Below are positions 44,326 through 54,950 of a stretch of 64,000 nucleotides of DNA, piece by piece. A model generated the notes under the pieces. That model had not been told where the DNA came from, searched no databases, and was given only the letters and a program-made list of their open reading frames with translations. This DNA comes from Paulownia fortunei. Lineage: Eukaryota; Streptophyta; Magnoliopsida; Lamiales; Paulowniaceae. Made by a program: the position numbers and the translations under genes. Where the stretch lies: assembly GCA_019321725.1 (NCBI GenBank), contig CM033120.1, forward strand, positions 1,302,001-1,366,000. Direction: 5' to 3'. Every line of letters starts with the position of its first letter. Position 1 is the stretch's first letter.

Positions 44326-44500
44326 CTACTATTGGAGTTTTTTATTTCAATATTAGAATATTACTTATATTGAAATATATATGTTTTAGTGAGGCGCCAC
44401 AATCTGATAGCCATGTCTTTTGGAAAGAATGTTTATTAAAAGTTGTAACTTTTAATCAAAGAATTGTATATTTTTAATGAAACAACAAATAGATATACCA
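44326..44500. mobile_element. Truncated solo-LTR-like fragment
   Basis: It starts TATTGGAG at the same homeodomain position as the insertions at 28,626 and 38,476 and matches their first ~170 bp, up to the AATGAAACAACA phrase. It then passes into E1-proximal intron sequence, so intron 1 and the right part of the LTR are deleted. Confidence 0.6.
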
Positions 44501-45283
44501 AAGGTTCAACTTTTCAAAAAAAAATCAATCAATTAAAAGTTACGCCTCCATTTCTTGAATTTGAGTGCTTTGTCATTGGCTGTTGGTCCTCAATGGAGTT
44601 GATGTTTGGGTTCTCACAATCAAATTCACTGCAAATTTCTTCGTTTCTCATTTTCTGCATTTCATTACCTTCGGACACATTTGAGACTTGTTCTCCAATC
44701 ATCTTACCCAACAACAAAATGAATTTTGTCTCATTTATTCATATATGCAATCAAACATTTGTAAAGAAATAAGAGCACACACATGCCTCTAGAATTAAAT
44801 AAAACCCATTGCCATGTATAAATTTGAAACAAAATGTTTTAGTAATCCGTGACTTTTTTGGCATAAATTTAGGGTTGAAACGAAAGGTAGGTTCAAGTGT
44901 TCTATTGAAAAATATTTTTTGCCATCAATATTTTTATATTATCATGCTCTTTTCTTTCTAATTTCCATAATTTATTTGTCAAATTTTTCTCTAGAACTTT
45001 TTTCTTATCATACTTGAATTTGTTGCGGAGCATATAACTTTACATTCTTATGTGTTTGTCTCGCGTTTCAACACGAATTCCCAACCACAAGACAATAGTA
45101 ATTGAGTTTACGAATTAATTGGTTACATGTAAACAAACTTGACTTTGTAAGATGGAGAATATATGAGTTGGATTTAGATGATTGGAAATGCAAACATGCA
45201 TATACACACTCAATGGAATAAAATCCCACACAAAACGTCAAGCAAAAAACATATGTTTTCAGTGCTTCCTTTTTTTACTACAA

Positions 45284-45292
<9 letters not shown>

Positions 45293-45329
<37 letters not shown>
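45293..45329. repeat. (TA)n microsatellite
   Basis: A pure TA dinucleotide run of about 18 repeats in the unique segment upstream of copy 7. Confidence 0.9.
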
Positions 45330-45336
<7 letters not shown>

Positions 45337-45361
45337 CAACACACTTTTCTCATGAATTTTA

Positions 45362-45700
45362 CCTGCAAGAAAGATAGACACAAAATGAAAGTTGTTTATG
45401 TAACCTCAAATCTCTAGGTTGAGATCTGTAATTTCTTGAACCCTCTGTAGAATGAGGAGCAAACAAAAACTCGTTATTCATTAAAATTCAGGGGGCTTTT
45501 ATAAAATAATTTGATTGGGAAAAAGGCAAGGTATGTAGATAGAGAAATGAGGATGGCAAAAAAGAAAAAAGAAAAAAAAAATTGATATGAGAAAAAATGA
45601 GATGAGTTAGAGAGATAAGAAAGGCTGAAAGAGTCCAACGGAGAGAAAGGAGGCAATGAAGTGTAAAAATAAAGGAGACACATAAACATTAGAGGCAATG
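45362..45700 (-). promoter_or_regulatory. Candidate promoter and 5' UTR of the ancestral homeobox gene
   Basis: On the minus strand the order is a pyrimidine-rich stretch, the TATA-like TTTTATAAAAG at 45,498-45,507, then about 110 bp without long open frame, ending TTGCAG followed by GTAAAA at about 45,362, a possible 5' UTR intron donor. E1 of copy 7 follows about 650 bp further on with a plausible acceptor region. HD-Zip IV genes commonly have an intron in the 5' UTR. No L1-box was recognised. This is inference from order and motifs. Confidence 0.35.
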
Positions 45701-46129
45701 GTGCATTACAATAAATGGAGTTGTGGCACTATTGTAATATGGGGAAGAATGACTATTTGGGTGTGGCAAAGGAAATAGGACTAAAGGGGAAAGTAATAAA
45801 TTTATATCTCCGTAATAAAAACTTTATAGTATTATAGATTTTGAGAATCTCCAACGTTTCTAAATGTCGTATCTAGAAGATGTTGGCAATCCAATTTTGA
45901 GGCAATGTCTTTCTGTTAGCATCAAACACATTGGAGAATTGTTTTTTTTAATTTTTTGGAAAAATATTGTGGGATAATACATGAGAAACCATTTTCTGGT
46001 GCTAAGCATTATAGTGATATATCATACCATAGAAAGCTTCAATGATACTTGTAAAACAATTTAAGGGGATGATCTTATGCTACAACATTTTCATTTTGAA
46101 TTTGAATCATTCTTTGTTAGAATTGATGA

Positions 46130-47065
46130 TACTTGCAACACATTTACATTGTCCCTCAAGAATTGCAATCCAATGTCTTGTTCCAAATGCCAGACCTGTA
46201 TTAACTAAAGGCCTGTATATTTTGTGAATACCTTGACCCTTCACTTCAACATGCCCAACCCATTTAATCTATGCACACAAAGTTGCACAAAAATAGTAAG
46301 ACTTAAAATTGAAATTTTTTGAAATTGAAACTTATGATAAATCTAATCAAATTTGAGTAGAAGTATTTCTAATTCCATTTTAGAGCTCCAATTCTTTATA
46401 AAAACACTATGCAACAAAAAATTAATTTTATGATTTAAATAACATGAATGTCATGTAACCACAAAGAATCCAATTGTTTAATAACTACCTTTGGATATCC
46501 ATTTGGCATGTCTTGAATTACACAACCTGAAGGCCTTCTCCGACATCTAAGCACTGAAGCAGAATGCAAGTAATCCTAGGAAACATCAACCAATTTCCAT
46601 GTACCATCATGTTGTTTTCAATGCCACACGAAATAGCTCTCACGATTTGGAAACAAGAGGAGCTTGAAACTCCACATTCATCTATGCAAGCAAAATTAAT
46701 AAGTGTAAAAAGTAAATTTTACATTGATTCTTTTATGTGCGTTTAATCTTTATTTCCTCAATTTCTATAAAAGCATGCCTACGGAAATGATCATTGAAGT
46801 GCATGCCACTAAAATACTTTTTTTTTTTTGTGGTGCATGTGTTGTGCCAATGATCAGCAGGAAAATACTCATTATTTTCTCTTTGCACAAGTAAATGTTC
46901 TCAAAATGACTCTCTTTGCACAAGTAAATGTTCTTTATTTTGCAAATGATAAAAATTTCATAACCTAGGATGCTTGGGCTATAGACAAGGGGATACGGAG
47001 ATGATAGGATACGAATACGGTAATACGGAATTCTAAAAAATTTTAGGATACGACTCTTAAATATT

Positions 47066-47108
<43 letters not shown>

Positions 47109-47960
47109 CAATAATACAAAGAAATAAACCCGTAATAGTAATTAAGTACATCAAAATTCAAGTAGACAATTTAAAAACATGGACAACACAATACATACAC
47201 TAATATAATCCTTTTTCAAATATTAAAAATATAAATATCATTTAAAATTACATAACAACTAATAAGTAGTGTAATAGCCAATAAGAACTATCTACCATGG
47301 AGTTGCCCTATACGAACCGACGAACAAAGAATGATGAGAATTGTGGAGTAGGAATGTAAAATAAAAAATAGAGAATAATAAAAATGAGGGCAAGTTGGGA
47401 AAAAAATTAAAATAAAAATTGTTGAGAGGAAGATATATTTTGACAAATTAATATGATGTCAATCAAAAAATTTTGAAATGTGAATTAAGTGAATTTATTT
47501 TCTTAAAAGAATTATCCCTATATTTTCAAAAATAGAAAAAAAGACCCTATTGTGTTATTGGATGTGTTGAACACTGTTCAACAAACCCCCAAGCCCTGTT
47601 CAACAAACCCTGTCCACATTTTTCTATTTTTTTTTATCCCACCCATGTGTGAGTCATATGCAATGAGTCATATTTTGGAGTATCTATGCATCATAATTCA
47701 TAACAAGATATACCAACAATAGGGTTCACCTTTTTATAGAAAAAAAATCAATTAACTAAAACTTACGCCTCCATGTCTTGGGTTTTTATATGCAGAGTAT
47801 GACGAAGTAGCGCTTTCTCTTTGGCCATTGATTCTCAATGAAATTGATGTTTGGGTTTTCCCTACCCAATTCACTACAAATTTATCCATCTATCATTCTC
47901 TATGTTTCATCACCTTCGAACACCATGGAGTTCATATCAGATAGTTGTTATTCAATCATC
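46130..47960 (-). pseudogene. HD-Zip IV fragment copy 8 (S3, S4 joined to intron 1 and E1)
   Basis: S4 is at about 46,130-46,262 with KWVGHVEVKGQGIHKIYRPL readable. S3 is at 46,489-46,681, with its donor CCAAAG/GTAGTT intact. Sequence then jumps at about 46,855 into intron-1 material, and E1 follows at about 47,763-47,960. E2, zipper, the START beginning and most of S2 are missing. Confidence 0.72.
47071..47106. repeat. (AT)n microsatellite in array intron 1
   Basis: An AT run in the same intron context as those at 29.70 and 39.59 kb. Confidence 0.9.
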
Positions 47961-48044
47961 TTACCTTACAAAAAAAAAATGATTTATATCTCATTTATTC
48001 ATATATGCAATCAAACATTTCTAAAGAAATAAGAACATTTGCAT

Positions 48045-49770
48045 GGAGGAATATTTGTTACAATTGTGCTTGCAACACGTTCGCATTATCCTTCAAGAAT
48101 TGCAATCAAATTTCTTGCTCTGAACGACAGACCTATATTATCTAGAGGTCTGTATATATTGTGAATGCCTCGGCCCTCCACTCCAACATGCTCAACCCAT
48201 TAATCTTTGCACATAATTCGCACAAAAATAATAAGATTGTAGTTTTTATGCATAAGTTCGAATTTTTTTAGAATTGTAACCTATGATAAATCTAATCAAA
48301 TATGAGTAGAAGTATTTTTAATTCCATTTCTTTGGCTTCAATTCTTTATAAAAACACTATGTAACAAAACTTCTAATTTTATGATTTAAAAAATATGAAT
48401 GTCGTGTTTTTCCATAAAGAATTTAATTATTTAAATTACACTTGAATATCCATTTGGCATGTCTTTAATTACATAATCTGAAGGCCTTCTCTGACATCTC
48501 TGATAGTGAGGTTCTGATTCGAGTCTCACATGCGGTGTTGGGGATGATTGTTGACATTTAATATTAGCACCAACCTTTGACACGGAGAACGTAATAATTT
48601 GAAGACCAACTGCCCTGATCCATGTAGCTTATGGGGGCTCAACCATCACATACAAGCCATTGTCTTAATATGGTACTTTGCGCTACCAAGAGTATAAGAA
48701 AATAAAATTGCGTATCTGCTAACAACTATAATCTTTGGCCTTTTAGTAAACTCTTAATCCTAACATCATCTAACCATTGAAGCAGAATGCAAGTGGTTCA
48801 AGGAAACATCAACCACTACCCATGCACCATGAGAATTTTGTTTACATTGCCTCAGAAAGGAGCTCTCACGAGTTAAAACAAGTGGTGAAGGAACTTGAAA
48901 CTCTGCATTTATCTATAGCAAAATTAATAACTAATGTAAAAAGAAATTTTTTTATTGATCATTTTATGTGTTTTTAATCTTTATCTCCTCAATTTGTATA
49001 AAAGCATGCCTAAGGAAATGATAATTGAAGAGCAAGCCACTAAAATACCTTTTTTTTATGGTGCATATGTTGTGCTAATGGGACTGTATGTCAAAGACCA
49101 CTTGTAAAGCACCATTGTAGTTTCCTTCTACGGATAAAACAACTTAGGTTCATATTCCATAACACTGCACATTAGAACACATTTGACCCATTGATTTAAC
49201 CAATAACAATTTAGACAATAAGTCAATAGGATTATGTATAATACATTTAGTTCCCACTTGAAAAATGCCTCTAAAGTCAATTGGTAAATCAATATGATAA
49301 GTCAATCAATAAAATGTGAATCAATTTATTTTTCTTAAAAGTTTTTATCTTAAACTTTCAAAAATAGCAAAGATATGTCGGACAAGCTCTCGAGTTGTAT
49401 CCAACACACCCTGTCCAAATTTTTCTATTTTTTTTAATCTCACCTATGTGTGAGTTGTATGCACTTAGTCGTGTTTTGGAGTATACGTGCATATTAGTTC
49501 AAAATTAGATATAAACACTTGAGGGTTCAATTTTTTACTAAAAAACCAATTAAGTAAAACTTACGCCTCCATTTCTTAGATTTTTCGATACAGAGTATGA
49601 CGATGGTAGCATTTTTTCTTTGGTTGTTGATCCTCAAGGGAGGTGATGTTTAGGTTTTGGCTACCAAATTCCTTGCAAATTTCTTTATCTATTATTCTCT
49701 GCATTTTATGACCTTCGGACACTTTTGAGTTCCTATCAAAGTGTTGTTTTTCAATAATCTTACCTTATAG
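48045..49770 (-). pseudogene. HD-Zip IV fragment copy 9 (transitional to mini-units)
   Basis: S4 is at about 48,045-48,213, S3 at 48,440-48,911 interrupted by a 267-bp insertion, S2 at about 49,060-49,199 and E1 at 49,561-49,770. S2 is followed upstream directly by the end of intron 1 and E1, so E2, zipper and S1 are already lost. This copy still has the full S3 3' part (PSGC...NGYPK region) that the later mini-units lack. Confidence 0.72.
48500..48766. mobile_element. 267-bp insertion with 5-bp target duplication
   Basis: The insertion is flanked by CATCT at 48,495-48,499 and 48,767-48,771. The uninterrupted site is at about 46,525-46,535. Nearly the same ends could be read as TG...CA (TGTTAGGAT... 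on the minus strand), which would suggest a small solo LTR of TRIM type. It also carries tRNA-like strings (TTCTGATTCGAGTCTC; TTTGGCC...AGTAAAC) in the wrong order for a SINE. Its class is unresolved. Confidence 0.55.
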
Positions 49771-49849
49771 CAAAATGAATCATGTCTCATTTATACAAAT
49801 ATGCAATCAAAAGTTTCTAAGAAATAAGAACATATACCTTAGTAATTAG

Positions 49850-51208
49850 GGTTGCAAAGAGGAAAATTTATTGCAATTATGCTTGCAACATGTTCGAATT
49901 GTCCCTTAAGAATTGCAATCCAATGTCTTCCTCCGAATAATAGATCTATATTAATGGCTTGTATATATTGTGAATACCTCGACCGTCAAATCCAACATAC
50001 TCAACCCATGTAATCTACGCACATAAGTCGCACGAAAATAGTAAGATTACGGTACTTTACACTACCAGGAGCATAAGAAAATACTGTGGCACATCTAATA
50101 ACAACTATAGCCTTTGGCCTAAAGGTAAATTGTGATCCTAACATCATCGAACTACTAAAGCAGAATGCAAGTGGTTTAAGGAAACATCAACCACTACCCA
50201 AGCACCATCAAACTTTTGTTTACATTGCCTCATAAAGTAGCTTTCATGAGTTGAAAACAAGTAGTGTAGGAACTTGAAACTTCGCATTCATGTCAGAAGA
50301 AAATTCAATAACCAATGTAAAATGTAAATTTGACATTGATTCTTTTATGTGTTTTCAATCTTTATCTCCTCAATTTGAAGAAAAGCATGCTTAAGGAAAT
50401 GATCAGTAAAGTGCATGCCACTAAAATACCTTTTTTTTTGTGCATGTGTTGTGCCTATGTGACTGTATTTTATGAGAGACCACTTGTAGGGCACCACTGT
50501 AGTTTCTTTCTTTGGATGAAATTACTTAGGTTCATTTTCCCAACACTGCGCCTGAGAATAGATTTGACCGTTGATTCAACCAATAATAATTCAGATAATA
50601 AGTCAACAGGGTTGTGTGCAATAAATTCAGTTCCCACTTGAAAAATGCCTCTAAAGTCAATTGGTAAATCCATATGATATGCTAATCAATAGAACGAGAA
50701 ATGCGAATTAAGTCAATTTATTTTTCTTAAAAGAATTATCCTAAATTTTCAAAAATAGCTAAAAATATCCCGTTGTGACCTAAAATATGTCAGACAAGCT
50801 CTCGAGTCGTGTCCAACACACCCTATCCATATTTTTATTCAATTTTTTTTATCTCACCCATGTGTTTTTTTTATCACCCATGTGTTAGCTATATGCACTG
50901 AGTCATACTTTGGAGTATCTGTGCATCATGGTTCAAAACTTGGTACAAAAAAATAAGGGTTTAATTTTTAAAAGAAACCAATTAAGTAAAACTTACATCT
51001 CCATTTTTTAGATTTTTTTATGCAGAGTGTGATGATGGTAGCACTTTATCTTTCGTTATTGATCCTCAATGGGGGTGATGTTTAGGTTTTGGCTACCAAA
51101 TCCGTTGAAAATTTCTTTATCTATCATTCTCTATATTTTATGACCTTCAGGCACATTTGAGTTCATATAAAAGGCCAGTTTTCCAATCATCTTACCCTAC
51201 AACAAAAT
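49850..51208 (-). pseudogene. HD-Zip IV mini-unit, copy 10
   Basis: S4 is at about 49,855-50,010, S3 5' part at about 50,148-50,291, S2 at about 50,440-50,579 and E1 at about 50,993-51,203. The sequence between S4 and S3 carries the last ~70 bp of the 267-bp insertion (GGTACTTTACACTACC to CCTAACATCATC), and the PSGC...NGYPK codons are gone. The Copia element is inserted at the acceptor side of E1. Confidence 0.72.
51204..51208. repeat. Target-site duplication (left) of the Copia element
   Basis: AAAAT, repeated exactly at 58,465-58,469. The same site is uninterrupted at about 62,625-62,635. Confidence 0.9.
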
Positions 51209-52142
51209 TGTTATGGATCTTGTGAGATACGATTATGTTAATTGGTATTTTATGGCCAAAAATACATTTATAAATTTGGTAAGAAAATAAATTAATTGAT
51301 TTATTTATTTTATATGGACTTACCTTATTTCATTTGTGTATATCATTGTAGATTTCGAAGGATAAGTGAAAAGTCAAAGATTTTGGGAATCATATTTTGA
51401 AAATCTTTTTGTTAAGAAGGAAGATTATCTTATAATATCTTAATAAGCCCAAGATTTAGTGAATCATATTTTAAGATCTTTTTTTTGAAGAAAAATTATC
51501 TTGTAATATCTTGGCTTATTAAGAGATGATTCTATAGATTTTTCCTATTTATACGGATTGTTTGTGGAATTATTTTGACTACGGTTTTTAGAGATTAAAA
51601 ATCATAAGAGTATATTTTTTACTCCAAGGCAAAAACGAGAGTTTGGTCTTCAAAGTCACCAAGGAGATTTGGTCTACATTGCAAACCATATTGCAACATT
51701 CACACTTATCATCCTTCAAGTGGAAGAAGGTGAAGTCTTCAAGGAAGACGCACTATTGCTTGATGGAGGTCAACGTTGAAGGGAATTCAATGAAGCAGTT
51801 CAAGTCGAGTGGAGCTCAGAAATAAGTCCAATTATCAATGATCAATACAAGACGACATCAAATAAAGAGGAGTCTTTAATTTGTTTATAAGTACTATATT
51901 TGTATTGTGTAAATCATCTTTTAATAGTGGATTATTTTCTTCCTTGGGTGTAGCCTCGTGCATATAGAGTACTTTTGTACTTGAAGTATGTTAAAAATTA
52001 CTGAGTCAATTTTTAATTTTCTACTGAGTGTTTGATCTTAAAATACAACATGAAATTGAATACTAGTTTCTGAAAATTGACTAACAGTAATATATTCTGC
52101 TGCATGTTTAATTGAATGTTACCGCACAGATTTGAACATACA
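51209..52142 (+). repeat. 5' LTR of the Copia element
   Basis: 934 bp, aligned along its whole length with 57,558-58,464. Differences are scattered substitutions and small indels, indicating an insertion of moderate age. Confidence 0.9.
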
Positions 52143-52245
52143 AATCTGAATAATTAATTTTAATAATTTGGGAACAGATTCTATCAATTGCATCAAGAGC
52201 AGGTCACTAAACTTAATGAGATTTTGGGATTTATCTATTGCAGGA

Positions 52246-54098
52246 ATGGATACTTACGAGAATGAGCTTCAGTTTCATGGCCCCCCATTACTGTGTAGAT
52301 CAAACTATGCATATTGGAAAGTTAGGATGAAAGCATTCATTAAGTCCTTAGATGAAAAGGCTTGGAAATTTGTTTTGAATGGAAGGAAACATCCTACCAC
52401 TGAGGATGAAAGCAAAAAGTGATTCCCAAACCTGAAGACTATGGGACTACTGATGAGGACCGACTGGCCAATGATAACTCCAAAGCCCTAAATGCTAATT
52501 TTAGTGTTGTCAATATTGATCAGTTCAAACTAATTTTGACTTGTGAATCAGCCAAGGAGGTGAGGGATATTCTACAAGTGGCGTATAAAAGAACTGCATC
52601 GGTAAGAATGTTAAAACTATAAATGCTTGCTTCAAGATTTGAGGACCTTTGAATGCTTGAAAGTGAAACAATAGCCGACTTTAATGGAAAATTGTGTGAT
52701 ATCGCTAATGAAGCCTATGCCCTCGGAGAAAAATACTCAGATATCAAACTTGTAAGAAAAACTCTAAGGTCGTTACCCTGGAGGTTTGCTTACAAAGTTA
52801 CCATAATTGAAGAAGCACATGATATCACCAAAATGAGGGTGGATGAACTCATTAGATCATTGCAGACATTTGAACTAAATCTAAAAAGAACAAAAGGGAA
52901 AAAGTAGTCATGTTGCAACCTGATGTTCAAATATCACATCCAACAGAGGAAGATGATGACAGTGATGAAGCTCTTACCTTGCTTTCTAAAAATTTCAGAC
53001 AATTCCTCAAGCAGATGAGCAAAAAGAACAAGAGTTCTATACCTGGTAAGACTTTTAACCCTCCTAAGTCTCTAAGTGTTGCTAATCCCTCTTTTCTTCT
53101 AATGATAGAAAAAATAAGAGGATCCAATATCATGAGTGTTAAGGATTTGGACATATTCAATCCGAATGTGCCAACACTCTCAAAAAGATATGAATACCAC
53201 TTGGGTGATGATGAAACTGATGGAAGTCAAAAAGAGGATGAGGGACATCTCAGCAACAATGTAGCTTACAACTCTAGGACTTATCTGAGCAAAATCCAAA
53301 ACTGAGTTATGTTATGTTGCTGATCGTGTTGTAATATCATCTAATACTATTTTTGGTTTTGTTACAACATCAGGAGGTAAGGTTAAAGTTTCTTAGATTA
53401 ATTTAAGTTGCAATAACTTTGATTGCAACTGTGATGAATAAGAACCTAATTTTGAAGATATCCAGTTAGTGTACAATAAGATGTTCCAAAAATTGCTTGA
53501 GGTTTGTAAAACCGATAAGTTGTTGGAAGCACAAGTTGTGGAACTGAGTCATCAAAAGGATACGTTGGAACATAAGGTAAAACAGTATGAACTTCTCATC
53601 GCAGAAAATGAGAAAAAACTTGGTACTACTATGACTGAATTGAAAAGTGCACATAGCTCATTATCAAAGATGAACTCTGAAAAAGCTAAACTAGATGAAA
53701 TCCTTTCATACGGGATAGTGGAAGGAGGTCATCAAGGTCTAGGATATATGGGTGAGAGCTTAGTCTCAAAAGTTGATCCCAATAGGAAAATAGAGTTTGT
53801 TAAAAGTACAAATGCACCTTATTCATTCATGAATTCTGGTAATAAACAAACCTTCCAAATATCTCATCCTAAAAGATTTGCACCCTTCAGTCACTTTTGC
53901 AATATTCCTGGTCATATTCATCCTAAGTGTTTTAAATACAAAAAGGCTTTGATAAATGAAATGCATGTTCGAATATCATTTTCTAGCTTGATGCAACATA
54001 GACCAATACAAACTCCAAAGATTAAGATTAACTTAAAAAATAAAATTGAACGTAGAATTTGGATAAGAAAATCTTATATTAGTTGTCATGTGGCATAG
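52246..54098 (+). pseudogene. Copia gag with coiled coil and zinc knuckle, frameshifted
   Basis: The ATG at 52,246 opens MDTYENELQFHGPPLLCRSN, then YAYWKVRMKAFIKS, the start typical of this Copia gag type. The frame breaks near 52,420, 52,620 and 52,905 by stops or shifts. A later open stretch (53,469-54,098) has a long coiled coil (about LEAQVVELSHQKDTLEHKV onward) and the knuckle FCNIPGHIHPKCFKYK, whose first Cys has been replaced by Ser (SHFCNIPGHIHPKC). It would have packaged the element RNA. Confidence 0.85.
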
Positions 54099-54114
54099 AC
54101 ATCATTAAAAGATA

Positions 54115-54950
54115 ACACTGGTGAGTCTTGGTACCTTGATAGAGGATGTTCTAAATATATGACAGGCGATAGAGGGAATTTGACAAATGGAGGAAGGACA
54201 TGTCACTTTAGGGGATGGTGTCAATGGTAGAATTCTTGGAAAATGAACACTTGATGTAGATAGCCTTCCAAAGCTGAGCAATGTTTTGCATGTTGAGATT
54301 CTTAAAGCTAATTTGTTAAGTATTAGTCAACTTTGTGATCAAAATTTATTTGTTAAATTCACTAAAGATGTTTGTCAAGTATTTGATATGATTGATAAGT
54401 GTATTTTGACAGGCTCGAGATCATCTGACAACTGCTATATATTGAAACATGGAGAGACATGTTATAACATGACTTCTGATAGTACTAACAACTGGCACCA
54501 GAAGTGAATGTCACACAAGTTGTTACAACATGACAATTCAACAAGAAACCTTAAATGTCTCCTTATTAACCTCATGGGGCTAATGCAAGTAGAAAGTATT
54601 GGAAGAAAAAGGTTTGTATTTGTTTGTGTATGTGATGTATCAAGGATTGCATGGGTTGAATTTTAAAGAGAAAAACCATATACATTCATTATGTTCAGAA
54701 ATATATGTGCTAATTTGAAAAGTGAAGAAAATTATAATATTGGGAAAACAGTTGGAATTGATCATCGTAAGAAATTTAAAAATACTCTTTTTGTTAATTA
54801 TTGTGATAAGCTTGGTATGACACATGAATTTTTATCCAAATGCTCTACTTTATTAAGGAGATGGTTGAAAATAAAATTGTGATAATTGATAATATTGTAA
54901 TGGAGAACCAACTTGTTGACCTATTCCCCAAGGCATCAATGTTTTTATGC
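54115..54950 (+). pseudogene. Copia pol remnant: protease, integrase, RNase H end; no RT
   Basis: The protease start reads ESWYLDRGCSKYMTGD, with the catalytic DSG changed to DRG. The pre-integrase domain follows at 54,286-54,507 (LLSISQLCDQ; YILKHGETCYNM) and then part of the integrase core to about 54,835. The frame then continues directly into the RNase H tail: YFIKEMVENKIVIIDNI then ENQLVDLFPKA (54,843-54,937). Everything between, including the YVDD polymerase region, is deleted. Several stops are present. Confidence 0.82.

Larger units (their letters stand above)
42150..44720 (-). pseudogene. HD-Zip IV fragment copy 7 (most complete order)
   Basis: Every piece is present in gene order: E1 at about 44,540-44,715, E2 at 44,240-44,330, zipper/START at 43,905-44,085, S2 at 43,345-43,482, S3 at 43,030-43,201 and S4 at 42,160-42,320. 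E1 reads NVSEGNEMQKMRNEEICSEF and SIEDQQP but has lost about 35 bp of the homeodomain arm before QIQEMEA. The zipper start TQHEHQDNTELR runs straight into GFGPKPKGF, so the rest of the zipper and the linker are deleted. VEILMDV is intact, but its donor GT has become AT. A CACTA-like element separates S3 from S4. It pairs with copies 3-4 and is the only copy next to promoter-like sequence. Confidence 0.78.
44785..46125 (-). other. Unique segment upstream of copy 7 E1
   Basis: This 1.3-kb stretch replaces the S4-to-E1 spacer found between all other neighbouring copies and has no match elsewhere in the window. It contains a CT-rich run on the minus strand (45,540-45,700), a TATA-like box and an (AT)n tract at 45,293-45,329. 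No coding frame is supported; the 74-codon frame at 45,474-45,698 is low-complexity. Confidence 0.5.

Noticed and set aside
48500..48766. Canonical tRNA-derived SINE
   Set aside because: The A-box-like and B-box-like strings occur in reversed order, and no A-rich tail or proper spacing is present.
53469..54098. Host coiled-coil gene
   Set aside because: It is continuous with Copia gag upstream and a retroelement zinc knuckle and protease start downstream.
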